The notes beneath the pieces are model-generated. The model had not been told where the DNA came from and searched no databases. It saw nothing but the letters and a program-made list of their open reading frames with translations. Below, in pieces: positions 33,857-42,103 of a stretch of DNA of 64,000 nt. The stretch is taken from positions 1-64,000 of the forward strand of contig SFFI01000013.1 of the NCBI GenBank assembly GCA_004556925.1, in the 5' to 3' direction. The DNA is from Clostridiales bacterium. Lineage in GTDB: Bacteria > Bacillota > Clostridia > Saccharofermentanales > DTU023. Position numbers and translations under genes: made by a program. Each line of letters begins with the position of its first letter. Positions within the stretch are counted from its first letter, which is position 1.

Positions 33857-35655
33857 GAGCCCACCTCCGCCTGACGGTTGGCTAGGCCTAGTAAAAGCCC
33901 CGCCATGAGGTATTTAGCCAGCATGGATGAACCGCCGCGGGCAATAAAAGGTAAGGTGACGCCTGTCAATGGCACCAGGCCAGTCGAGCCTGCAATAACA
34001 ACCGCTGCCTCAATAAAGAAGGAAGAAGCCAGCCCCAGGATGAGGGCCGCAGAAAAGCTATCCCGCGTTACGATAAAGGCATGTGCCCCTCTCAGCCAAA
34101 GGGCCATAAAAATAACCACGAGGGCTAAGCCCACCAGTAGCCCCTGTTCTTCAACCAAAAAGGTGAAAATCATGTCTGAGCTTGCCAGGGGTATGGCACG
34201 GGGTTCCGCCTGGCCACAGCCAAGGCCTACCAGGCCTCCCCTAGCCATTGCTTTCAAGCCCCGGATGATTTGGTCGTTCTGGGCATTCGTTTCAGTCCAA
34301 AGGGTGAGCCAGCCGTAAATTCTCCGGCGCACATAGGGAAACAACTGATAGGCCGCGAAGAAAAAAGCAGAGCCCCCTAGGAGGATTAAGCCGGTTTTGA
34401 TGTACTCCGAGGTCATGACCAAGAAGACAACCAAACTGACGGGCAAGAGGATCATTAGGGACCCTAGATCTGGCAAGAGGAGGATCAGGACAAAGTTAAA
34501 GCCCGCCCAGGCCAGAAAGAGCAATTGCCGCTTAAAGGACAAGCGCACCTTAAAGGTCCAGGCCAAAACAAGAATATAGGTAATCTTGGCAAATTCACTC
34601 GGTTGAATCGTCAGACCTAGTGGAAGCCGGATCCATAACCTGGTTCCTGTACCTGTAACATCCGAGCCCAAGAGGATGCTAGATAAATAAAGGACCGGGG
34701 TCAAGACCAGGCAGACCGGGGCCAAACGTTCAATCAGCTTTGTACGGCTGACCACTACAATAATTAGGGGCATAATGCCCAGGCCTAAAAGCGGAAAGAG
34801 CGCCTGTTTGAACATATCAGAACTGAGAAAGTCTAACCATTTTTCTGCATTCCAGTCCGGAGTGTCCGGCATGGTCCGGTTTAAGAGCGAAAGCCGCATC
34901 TGCATGACAAAACCCAAGGACATGAGGAAGGCAAAGCAGGTAAAGGCCATGCTGTCGAAATGGCGGAAAATGCGGGGCCAAAGTAAGGAAGAAGAAAGGA
35001 TAAGCAGCATGAATAAGCCAGAGAGCAGGAGGAAACCAGGTAAAAGGGCCTCAAGGTCAGAGGGTAACACAAAGGCGACCTGCAGGATGGCTAAGGGTAA
35101 ATACAGGCCTAAAAGCAAGGAGGCCAGGCTGGGGGGTTGGTTTTGATCCAGGGATAAGCGTTCCTCCACCTTGCGCAAAGATAGACCCGATTTTTGTGCG
35201 GATTTTGCTTCATCAAAAAAGGACAAACTATGGCGGCCCACATCAATCTTATCCTCATGGCGCAAACGTTTACGTCTTTTGATCTCTTGACCGTTAACCT
35301 TGATCAGGGCTTTACCAGAAGAATTGTCAATGTACCAAGCCCCCTTGTACAAGTAGATCATGGCATGGTGGCGCAGGATGCCCCGGCCCTTTAATTGAAT
35401 ATCAGAAGACCGGGCTTTGCCTAAAGAAGTCGAAAAATAGAGCGGATAGTAGAGGATGCCGTCTGGCTGACTCTTGTCTTCACCCAATAGAAAATAGTGG
35501 TCCACCCCCTGGCGGTGCAGGGTCAAGCGTTCACGCAGGCGGCGATAAGCAGCCACATACAACAAGATAGCGGCCACGGCGAAAAATGCGCCGGTTAGGT
35601 AGCGCGATACATAAGAAAAATAAGCAGCTGACATTAATGTACAAGACATGTCCAT
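33853..35655 (-). CDS. FtsW/RodA/SpoVE-family protein with an N-terminal FHA domain
   Basis: SEDS peptidoglycan polymerase of 600 aa with an unusual front end. One membrane helix (about 13-33) is followed by a forkhead-associated domain (about 55-150; LGKARSSDIQLKGRGILRHHAMIY), which binds phospho-threonine in known cases. From about 185 on come about ten membrane helices with SEDS motifs such as GTGTRLWIRLPLGLTIQPSEFAKI and LTGVTLPFIARGGSS. The partner PBP overlaps its 3' end. In Actinobacteria separate FHA proteins are encoded next to rodA and pbpA under Ser/Thr kinase control, so I infer phosphorylation-linked control of wall synthesis here. The start is uncertain: the ATGs at 35655 and 35634 both lack a good ribosome binding site. 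Confidence 0.88.
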   Translation of the reverse strand: MDMSCTLMSAAYFSYVSRYLTGAFFAVAAILLYVAAYRRLRERLTLHRQGVDHYFLLGEDKSQPDGILYYPLYFSTSLGKARSSDIQLKGRGILRHHAMIYLYKGAWYIDNSSGKALIKVNGQEIKRRKRLRHEDKIDVGRHSLSFFDEAKSAQKSGLSLRKVEERLSLDQNQPPSLASLLLGLYLPLAILQVAFVLPSDLEALLPGFLLLSGLFMLLILSSSLLWPRIFRHFDSMAFTCFAFLMSLGFVMQMRLSLLNRTMPDTPDWNAEKWLDFLSSDMFKQALFPLLGLGIMPLIIVVVSRTKLIERLAPVCLVLTPVLYLSSILLGSDVTGTGTRLWIRLPLGLTIQPSEFAKITYILVLAWTFKVRLSFKRQLLFLAWAGFNFVLILLLPDLGSLMILLPVSLVVFLVMTSEYIKTGLILLGGSAFFFAAYQLFPYVRRRIYGWLTLWTETNAQNDQIIRGLKAMARGGLVGLGCGQAEPRAIPLASSDMIFTFLVEEQGLLVGLALVVIFMALWLRGAHAFIVTRDSFSAALILGLASSFFIEAAVVIAGSTGLVPLTGVTLPFIARGGSSMLAKYLMAGLLLGLANRQAEVGS

Positions 35656-35678
35656 TAATTTTAGCTTATTTCAGCTAT

Positions 35679-35705
35679 AAAAAAAGCCTGTCGTTATGAC
35701 AGGCT
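35679..35705 (-). terminator. Rho-independent terminator after the HU gene
   Basis: On the minus strand AGCCTGTC (35698-35705) pairs with GACAGGCT (35685-35692) around a 5-nt loop, followed by at least six T. This is one of the clearest terminators in the window. Confidence 0.9.
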
Positions 35706-35729
35706 AAGAAGTTCAATCGCAAAATAGAA

Positions 35730-36005
35730 CTAGCCGTTGATGCGTTCTTTGAGGTTTTTGCCAGCTCTGAAAGCAGGAGCCTTGGAAGCAGGAATCTTGA
35801 TGACTTCTTTGGTGCTGGGATTGCGGCCCATGCGCTCAGCACGCTCACGGACTTCAAAGGTACCAAAGCCAACGAGAACAACCTTTTCGCCTTTTTCCAG
35901 GTTTTCAGCAATAGCATCAAAGACAGCGTTAACAGCCTTTTCACTCTCTTTTTTGGTCAGCTCTGTTTTTTCAGAAACAGTAGCGATGAGTTCAGTTTTG
36001 TTCAT
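35730..36005 (-). CDS. hup: HU family DNA-binding protein
   Basis: Small nucleoid protein (91 aa) that bends DNA as a dimer. The sequence MNKTELIATVSEKTELTKK, the VVLVGFGTFEVRERAERMGRNP arm and the IPASKAPAFRAGKNLK C-terminus match HU throughout. AAAGGAGG lies 7 nt before the ATG, a consensus promoter lies upstream and a strong terminator downstream, so it is a monocistronic, highly expressed gene. Confidence 0.97.
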   Translation of the reverse strand: MNKTELIATVSEKTELTKKESEKAVNAVFDAIAENLEKGEKVVLVGFGTFEVRERAERMGRNPSTKEVIKIPASKAPAFRAGKNLKERING

Positions 36006-36037
36006 ATGAGCCTCCTTTAAGGACTTGATTCCTGAGC

Positions 36038-36066
36038 ATTATGCTAAGTGGAAGCCTGAATGTCAA
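36038..36066 (-). promoter_or_regulatory. Sigma-A promoter of the HU gene
   Basis: On the minus strand the -35 box TTGACA and the -10 box CATAAT are 17 bp apart, about 33 bp upstream of the start codon. An AT-rich palindrome (about 36118-36140) at the end of the preceding gene may serve as its weak terminator. Confidence 0.75.
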
Positions 36067-36137
36067 GAGCCAAGCCTGTTTTGAGACTTTTTCGGCTTAG
36101 AAAAAATCGATTTTAATAAATATATCTAGAAATATAT

Positions 36138-36839
36138 TTAGGCCCAAGCTTTCTCTCCCCTATCCTCCTCTAGGGCCATTTCTGGAAAAAGATCGCATTT
36201 TATTAACTTTTGTATTTGTTTATGCAGAGTTCTCACCGCTTCAGCATTGGTATAGCGGTCTTTGCATTCAATCAAGACGCGGGTTTTCACCGCCTGAAAG
36301 ATAGGTTTACCCTCTTCAATCGCTAAGGGTAACATCCTATGCCTGTAATCAAGACCGGTCTCCTCCATTTCTTTTAGTTTAAGGAGACAGTAGCGCACAT
36401 TGCGTTCGACATGGCTGGTTTCCACTTGGAAATGTTGAGCAGTCATGGGGTAGAGCATTTTAGACAAGGAGGTAGAGAGTCCAGGATCCATGGTTAATTG
36501 TATGAGCATATACCGCAAAAAGTGGTAGCCCTTGAGCGAATCATCAAAGGCATAGCAGGATAGGACGGAGTCGACATAAAATTCTACGTTAAATTTTTCT
36601 GCCTTGCTACTGCGTTCCGCATCCAAGATGAATTTTTGCGTGACGCCTGCAATACGGCGCGCAGCGTAGGGAGCCCCCTTGCGGCCATCAATAACATAGT
36701 GATAATGCCCTTGCGGGTCACAGACACCTAGGTGGCCTTTATCACCCATGATTTGATTGATACGATCTAAGAGTTCAGTATTGCTACCTACTACATAAAA
36801 ACCCAAACTTTGCACGGTCTCATTGTCGAAATACTTCAT
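36138..36839 (-). CDS. Spo0A C-terminal-like DNA-binding protein with a non-receiver N-terminus
   Basis: A 233-aa protein. Residues about 95-175 resemble the helix-turn-helix domain of the sporulation regulator Spo0A: KGYHFLRYMLIQL, then LSKMLYPMTAQHFQVETSHVERNVRY, matching the family pattern of GYxYLR, TKxLYPxxAxxY and the recognition helix VERxIRH. The N-terminus (GFYVVGSNTELLDRINQIM, VIDGRKG) does not show receiver-domain Asp, Thr and Lys residues. The C-terminal 60 residues (KTRVLIECKDRYTN...) are unassigned. GAGGAGGAG lies 5 nt before the ATG. It stands alone between HU and the ligA operon. It may be a diverged regulator in a lineage that has lost sporulation; the binding site is unknown. 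Confidence 0.7.
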   Translation of the reverse strand: MKYFDNETVQSLGFYVVGSNTELLDRINQIMGDKGHLGVCDPQGHYHYVIDGRKGAPYAARRIAGVTQKFILDAERSSKAEKFNVEFYVDSVLSCYAFDDSLKGYHFLRYMLIQLTMDPGLSTSLSKMLYPMTAQHFQVETSHVERNVRYCLLKLKEMEETGLDYRHRMLPLAIEEGKPIFQAVKTRVLIECKDRYTNAEAVRTLHKQIQKLIKCDLFPEMALEEDRGEKAWA

Positions 36840-36971
36840 GGCTCTCCTCCTCGAGGGATGTAATTATCTCTAAGAAATTTCCTTATCACTAGCATAACGA
36901 GTGACAGAGCCAAAGATTTCAAAAATGCAAGAATTATTGTCGAAATGTAGACCAGGCTTAAGAGGTTAGTG

Positions 36972-37391
36972 CTAAGGCGTTGTACTAGGTATTTCCTCCG
37001 GCATTTGCACATCCTGCTCCAATATCAGGCCGGAATATTTGGCGTAACGCAGCCGATAGATAGTGTCCGGTTTTAAGGCTGGGGCCCAGGGGCTTCTGAT
37101 GAGGAGCTTGTCCCCATGCTTAATCCGCGTTCCTACAAATTCCATATCTTGAGAATTGGCGCTATAGGTATAGATATTATTTTGAAGAATATCCAGGGCA
37201 TCCAGGAGGCGGGGTTTGCATTCGAAGATCGTGAAGGCCAGGAGTATAAGGGTTAAGAGGCTGGGTAAAATAAAGCTAAACCTACGGCGGTTTTGCTTTG
37301 CCCAATTAATTTTAAGCCTCCGAAGTAACAAGCTAAATAGACAAATCGTGACAATCAGCGTAAGTGCCAGGGTCAAATAAAAATAAGTCAT
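36972..37391 (-). CDS. Small bitopic membrane protein, unknown function
   Basis: A 139-aa protein I do not recognise. Two hydrophobic helices (about 3-24 and 42-60) are separated by a basic stretch (RRLKINWAKQNRRRF), and an extracytoplasmic domain of about 75 residues follows, ending in a Pro/Thr tail. Its ATG overlaps the ligA stop by 4 bp (ATGA), so it is translationally coupled to ligA and last in that operon. The downstream gap (36840-36971) is short and holds the upstream region of the Spo0A-like gene. Confidence 0.65.
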   Translation of the reverse strand: MTYFYLTLALTLIVTICLFSLLLRRLKINWAKQNRRRFSFILPSLLTLILLAFTIFECKPRLLDALDILQNNIYTYSANSQDMEFVGTRIKHGDKLLIRSPWAPALKPDTIYRLRYAKYSGLILEQDVQMPEEIPSTTP

Positions 37392-39409
37392 TGTTCACCC
37401 CTGATCAAACTGGCAAAATTTTCAGACGGAATCAATGGTATGCCTAAATCTTGGGCCTTGGTCAATTTAGATCCTGCATTATCTCCCACTACCACAAAGT
37501 CTGTTTTGGCTGAAACAGAAGACATAACCGAAGCGCCAGCTGCTTCTAATAGGGCGGTAGCTTCTGACCGGGACAGGCCTTCCAAGCTGCCAGTTAAGAC
37601 GACACGCTTCCCCGCAAGGGGACCCGGGCCGCCCGAGTCAGCCTGGCTATTACTTATAAAGTTAAGTCCTAGGGCTTTGAGTTGTGCCAACAAGTCCTGA
37701 CTATCAGCCTGACTAAAAAAGTTAACCAGGCTCTGTGCGGTTTCCGGACCTATGTCTGGGACTTGCTGGAGGGCTTCTAGTGAGGCTTGACTCAGCGCGT
37801 CAAGGCTGGGATACACTTGGCAGAGTTGTCTGGCCGCTTGGGGGCCCACATGGCGAATGCCCAAACCCGTCAGCAGCCGCCAGGCCGGATTAGACTTTGA
37901 GTTTTCAATGGCTGCAAGCACTTGTCCCACCCGTTTTTCCCTGCCAATCAAGCCATCTGCGATTAAATAGTCCCTCTGTTCTTTCAGACGGTAAATATCC
38001 GGCAGGCTACAAAGGAGGCCTTGCTCATATAGAGAAGCCACTGATACCTCGCCCAGACCCCGTATATCCATGGCAGGCTTGGACGCAAAGTAGATCAGGT
38101 GGCCCAGAGCCTGAGCCGGACACTGGGGGGATTCACAGTAAAGGTCCACACCGGAAGCTTCTCGGTAGAGGGGGCTACCACAGACCGGGCAATGGCTGGG
38201 TTCTTCCCAAACGGGAGGCTCTGGTTGGGGCCGCAAGGCATAATGAACGGAAATAATATGCGGGATCACGTCTCCGGATTTAGAGAGCCGGACCGTGTCC
38301 CCAGGGCGTAGGTCCATAGCCTGCACAATGGAGGGATTATGAAGGCTGGCGCGACTTACGGTAGACCCCGCGATTTGTACGGGCTTGAGGAGGGCTACAG
38401 GAGTTACCCTGCCTGTCCTGCCCACCTGTAAGCCAATATCTTCCAGAATAGTCTCTTTGATTTCCGCCGGATACTTGTAGGCAACCGCCCAGCGCGGTAC
38501 CTTGGCGGTAGCCCCCAAGGTTTGCCGCAGGGCCAAATCATCCACTTTAATGACCGCCCCATCAATTCCATAAGCCAGCCTTTCCCGTTGCTCGCCTATG
38601 TGTTGAATAGCGGCGAGAATATCGGCGTTCGTCTGACACTTTTGAATATCCGGGATTACGGAAAAGCCCAGACTATCCAACCAGGCTAAGCTTTCCAGGT
38701 CGGACGCGAAGGTCCGCCCTTCCAGAGCTAAAATATCGAAGGCAAAATAGGTCAGACCTCTAGCCGCAACCAGGTCAGGATTAAGCTGGCGTAGGGTACC
38801 AGCGGCAGAATTGCGAGGATTAGCAAAAGTCTTTTCACCCTTGTCCGCTTGCTCTTGGTTGAGTCGACTAAATTTGTCATAGGGCATGTAAACTTCAGCC
38901 CTAAGCTGCAGCAAGGGAATGCTGGGATCGATCTGCAAGGGTAGGCCCTTTAGCCTCTTTGCCTGCTCCGTAACATTTTCACCGAAATGGTGGCCATCTC
39001 CCCTGGTATGGGCTAGGACCAGCTGGCCATGCTCATAACGGATGGCCAAGGACAGGCCATCAATTTTTTCCTCAACCGTAAAATCCAAGGGCCCGTACTG
39101 CTGCCGCAAGTTCTCCACAAAAGCGAGGACTTCTTCGCTGGAAAAAACGTCCTGCAAAGACAGCAAGGGATACTGAATAGGCACCGGAGGTAGGTCAGAG
39201 GAGACTTGCCCCCCTACCTTTTGGCTGGGAGAGCGAGGATCTTGCCATTCAGGATACTGTGCCTCTAAGCGCTTCAGCCTTTGCATGGCCTGATCATATT
39301 CTCGGTCACTCACCAAGGGGTCGTCCAGGTCATAGTAGGCATGGTTCAGTTTCTCTATATAAGCACGGAGCTCTAATAGCTCCTGCTGGTCTTGTTTGAG
39401 CTCAGACAC
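37388..39409 (-). CDS. ligA: NAD-dependent DNA ligase LigA
   Basis: Seals nicks in replication and repair using NAD+. The 673-aa protein has the Ia domain (YYDLDDPLVSDREYD), the adenylation motif VEEKIDGLSLAIRY with the nucleophilic Lys, the OB fold, a Cys4 zinc finger (CPVCGSPL...YCESPQCPAQ), helix-hairpin-helix repeats and a C-terminal BRCT domain (AGKRVVLTGSLEGLSR onward). The start codon is GTG at 39409, 4 nt after GAGGG. It follows valS by 31 nt on the same transcript. Confidence 0.97.
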   Translation of the reverse strand: MSELKQDQQELLELRAYIEKLNHAYYDLDDPLVSDREYDQAMQRLKRLEAQYPEWQDPRSPSQKVGGQVSSDLPPVPIQYPLLSLQDVFSSEEVLAFVENLRQQYGPLDFTVEEKIDGLSLAIRYEHGQLVLAHTRGDGHHFGENVTEQAKRLKGLPLQIDPSIPLLQLRAEVYMPYDKFSRLNQEQADKGEKTFANPRNSAAGTLRQLNPDLVAARGLTYFAFDILALEGRTFASDLESLAWLDSLGFSVIPDIQKCQTNADILAAIQHIGEQRERLAYGIDGAVIKVDDLALRQTLGATAKVPRWAVAYKYPAEIKETILEDIGLQVGRTGRVTPVALLKPVQIAGSTVSRASLHNPSIVQAMDLRPGDTVRLSKSGDVIPHIISVHYALRPQPEPPVWEEPSHCPVCGSPLYREASGVDLYCESPQCPAQALGHLIYFASKPAMDIRGLGEVSVASLYEQGLLCSLPDIYRLKEQRDYLIADGLIGREKRVGQVLAAIENSKSNPAWRLLTGLGIRHVGPQAARQLCQVYPSLDALSQASLEALQQVPDIGPETAQSLVNFFSQADSQDLLAQLKALGLNFISNSQADSGGPGPLAGKRVVLTGSLEGLSRSEATALLEAAGASVMSSVSAKTDFVVVGDNAGSKLTKAQDLGIPLIPSENFASLIRGEQ

Positions 39410-39440
39410 AAGTCCCTCGCTTCCCTAAGCCTAGCCCGGC

Positions 39441-42092
39441 CTAGTTCTGTTTAATCTGCTCCAATCTTTGCACGCTAGCGGCTAGGGCATCTTCGTTCGC
39501 TTGGAGTTTCGCTTTTTCTTTATCTACCACCGCAGCGGGAGCCTTAGAGGTAAAGTTGTCATTAGCCAGCATCTTTTTGCCTCGGCTAATTTCTCCCTGC
39601 AGACGTTCGATTTCCGCCTCCAGCTTACCTGCTTCCTCCTTGAGGTCTACCAGGTCTTCCAGGGCCAGATAGACTGTGCCCGGGCCAAAAGGTGCAGACA
39701 CCGCATTAAGGGGCAAGTGGCTATCATCCTCAAAGGTCTTCACTTGGCCTACATTAGCCAGATGGGCCAGGATAGCCGGATTATCTTCAAAAATTTGACG
39801 CACTTGAGGGCTTTCGGCTACAACCATAATATTGAGTGACTTCTTGGGGCTTACTTGTTTGTCCGCACGAATATTACGGATGCCCCTGACGGCCTCACGC
39901 ATGATGAAAATTTCTTCTGCATCTTCCGGGAAGTCTAAGCGGGCATCAAGTTGGGGCCAACTGGCACGGATAAGCTGGCCCTCTTCATGAATGAGGTGTT
40001 GGTAAATATCCTCAGTAAAATAGGGCATGAAGGGATGGAGGAGCTTAACGGCCAAGACGAGGACCTCGTTTAGGACATACTGGGCTACTAGGCGGCTTTT
40101 ACCCCCCTGTCGCAGGCGGGGCTTGACCATCTCAATATACCAATCACAGAAGTCATCCCAGAGGAAGGCGTAGATATTGCCCACTGCATTGCCCAGCTCA
40201 AACTTCTCAAAGTTCATATTGACATTCTTTAAGAGGGCCTGGGCCTGGTGCATAATCCAGCGGTCTTCCCGCTCTAAGTCCTCCAATTGGACGCTGGAGA
40301 AATCCATCTCGTCATCAAAGTTCATGACTGTGAAACGGAAGGCATTCCAAACTTTATTAATAAAGTTACGGGCGGCCTCAATCTTTTCAGTAGAAAAACG
40401 CTGGTCATTACCAGGAGAGGCTCCATTCACCAGGGTAAAGCGCAGAGCATCGGCCCCATATTGCGCAATCATCTCTAAGGGATCAATACCGTTACCCAGG
40501 GATTTAGACATCTTCCGTCCTTGGTTGTCGCGAACCAGACCATGGAAAGACACATACTTAAAGGGGATTTCACCTGTCTGGTGCAGGGAGGAGAAAATCA
40601 TTCTGGCCACCCAGAAGAAAATAATGTCATAGCCTGTAACCAAAACATTCGTAGGGAAGAATTTATGGAGATCCGGCGTATCCTCTGGCCAGCCCAAGGT
40701 AGAGAAAGGCCAAAGTGCCGAAGAGAACCAGGTATCTAGGGTGTCAGGATCTTGGTCCAAATGCGTAGAACCACAGTGTTCACAGCATTCAGGGGTATGG
40801 TCACTCACAGTTATCTCTCCACACTCCTGACAGTACCAGGCAGGGATCCGGTGCCCCCACCAGAGCTGGCGGGAAATATTCCAGTCCCGCACATTCTCCA
40901 TCCAGTTGTCATACACCTTGGTAAAGCGCTCGGGAACAAATTGGATAGCCCCTGTTTTGACCGCTTCAATAGCGGGTTGCGCCAATTTTTCCATGGCCAC
41001 AAACCACTGTTTAGACAAGCGGGGCTCAATAATGGTATGGCAACGATAACAATGCCCTACTTGGTGAACCATAGCTTCGGTTTTAACAAGGAAGTCTCCA
41101 GCCTCCAAGTCTTGCACGATCGCTTGACGTGCTTCTTCCCTGCTAAGTCCGGCATACTTACCACCCTCTGCGTTAATTCGGCCATCCTCTTCCATGACAT
41201 TGATGATAGGCAGATTATGCCGCCTGCCCACTTCGAAGTCATTGGGGTCATGGGCAGGGGTAATCTTAACCACACCCGTACCAAAGTCCCTTTCGACATA
41301 GGCATCCGCTACAATGGGAATTTCACGGTTCACCAGGGGTAGGATGACCGTTTTACCTACATAGGCCTTATAGCGTTCATCCTCCGGGTGAACCGCCAGC
41401 GCCGTATCACCCAGCAAGGTCTCTGGCCGCGTGGTGGCAATTTCTAAATAGCCAGAGCCATCACTTAAGGGATAGCGAATATGCCAGAAAGATCCCTGCT
41501 CTTCTTCGTGTTCTACTTCTGCATCAGAAATGGAAGTTAAGCAATCGGGGCACCAGTTAATCAGGCGCTCACCACGATAGATGAGGCCTTCCCGGTACAT
41601 ATCCACAAAGACCTTGGTGACAGCCTGGGAAAGTCCCGCATCCATGGTAAAACGTTGCCGGGACCAATCACAGGACAGGCCCAAGCTCTTGGACTGCTCT
41701 ACAATATGGTTACCATAATTTTCCTTCCAATCCCAAGCGCGCTCCAAGAAAGCCTCTCGCCCAATATCTTCTTTAGACAGGCCTTCTTTCCGCATGGCTT
41801 CTACTATCTTCACTTCCGTCGCAATAGACGCATGGTCTGTTCCTGGCAGGTAGAGCGTTTCATAGCCCTGCATGCGCTTTTGGCGGATGAGCATATCCTG
41901 CAGGCCCAAGTCCAGGGCATGGCCAATATGTAGGTTGCCTGTAATATTGGGGGGTGGCATGACAATGCAAAAGGGCTCTTTGTCCGAGTGGGCATCTGCC
42001 CCAAAAGCGCCCTGGTCAAGCCAGGCCTGGTAAATGTGTTTTTCCCTTTCTTGGGGCACAAAGTGGGTCGGTACGCGGTCAATTCTCGCCAT
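39441..42092 (-). CDS. valS: Valyl-tRNA synthetase ValS
   Basis: Class I aminoacyl-tRNA synthetase of 883 aa. It has HIGH (NLHIGHALDLGLQDML) and KMSKS (GRKMSKSLGNGIDP) motifs, the editing domain (TTRPETLLGDTALAVHP), a Cys-rich zinc motif (CQECG...CCEHCGS) and a C-terminal coiled-coil arm (about 815-880). AGGAGGAG lies 6 nt before the ATG. No T-box leader is visible in the 11-bp gap upstream, so it depends on an upstream promoter or one inside the preceding gene. Confidence 0.97.
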   Translation of the reverse strand: MARIDRVPTHFVPQEREKHIYQAWLDQGAFGADAHSDKEPFCIVMPPPNITGNLHIGHALDLGLQDMLIRQKRMQGYETLYLPGTDHASIATEVKIVEAMRKEGLSKEDIGREAFLERAWDWKENYGNHIVEQSKSLGLSCDWSRQRFTMDAGLSQAVTKVFVDMYREGLIYRGERLINWCPDCLTSISDAEVEHEEEQGSFWHIRYPLSDGSGYLEIATTRPETLLGDTALAVHPEDERYKAYVGKTVILPLVNREIPIVADAYVERDFGTGVVKITPAHDPNDFEVGRRHNLPIINVMEEDGRINAEGGKYAGLSREEARQAIVQDLEAGDFLVKTEAMVHQVGHCYRCHTIIEPRLSKQWFVAMEKLAQPAIEAVKTGAIQFVPERFTKVYDNWMENVRDWNISRQLWWGHRIPAWYCQECGEITVSDHTPECCEHCGSTHLDQDPDTLDTWFSSALWPFSTLGWPEDTPDLHKFFPTNVLVTGYDIIFFWVARMIFSSLHQTGEIPFKYVSFHGLVRDNQGRKMSKSLGNGIDPLEMIAQYGADALRFTLVNGASPGNDQRFSTEKIEAARNFINKVWNAFRFTVMNFDDEMDFSSVQLEDLEREDRWIMHQAQALLKNVNMNFEKFELGNAVGNIYAFLWDDFCDWYIEMVKPRLRQGGKSRLVAQYVLNEVLVLAVKLLHPFMPYFTEDIYQHLIHEEGQLIRASWPQLDARLDFPEDAEEIFIMREAVRGIRNIRADKQVSPKKSLNIMVVAESPQVRQIFEDNPAILAHLANVGQVKTFEDDSHLPLNAVSAPFGPGTVYLALEDLVDLKEEAGKLEAEIERLQGEISRGKKMLANDNFTSKAPAAVVDKEKAKLQANEDALAASVQRLEQIKQN

Positions 42093-42103
42093 GTTATCTC
42101 CTC

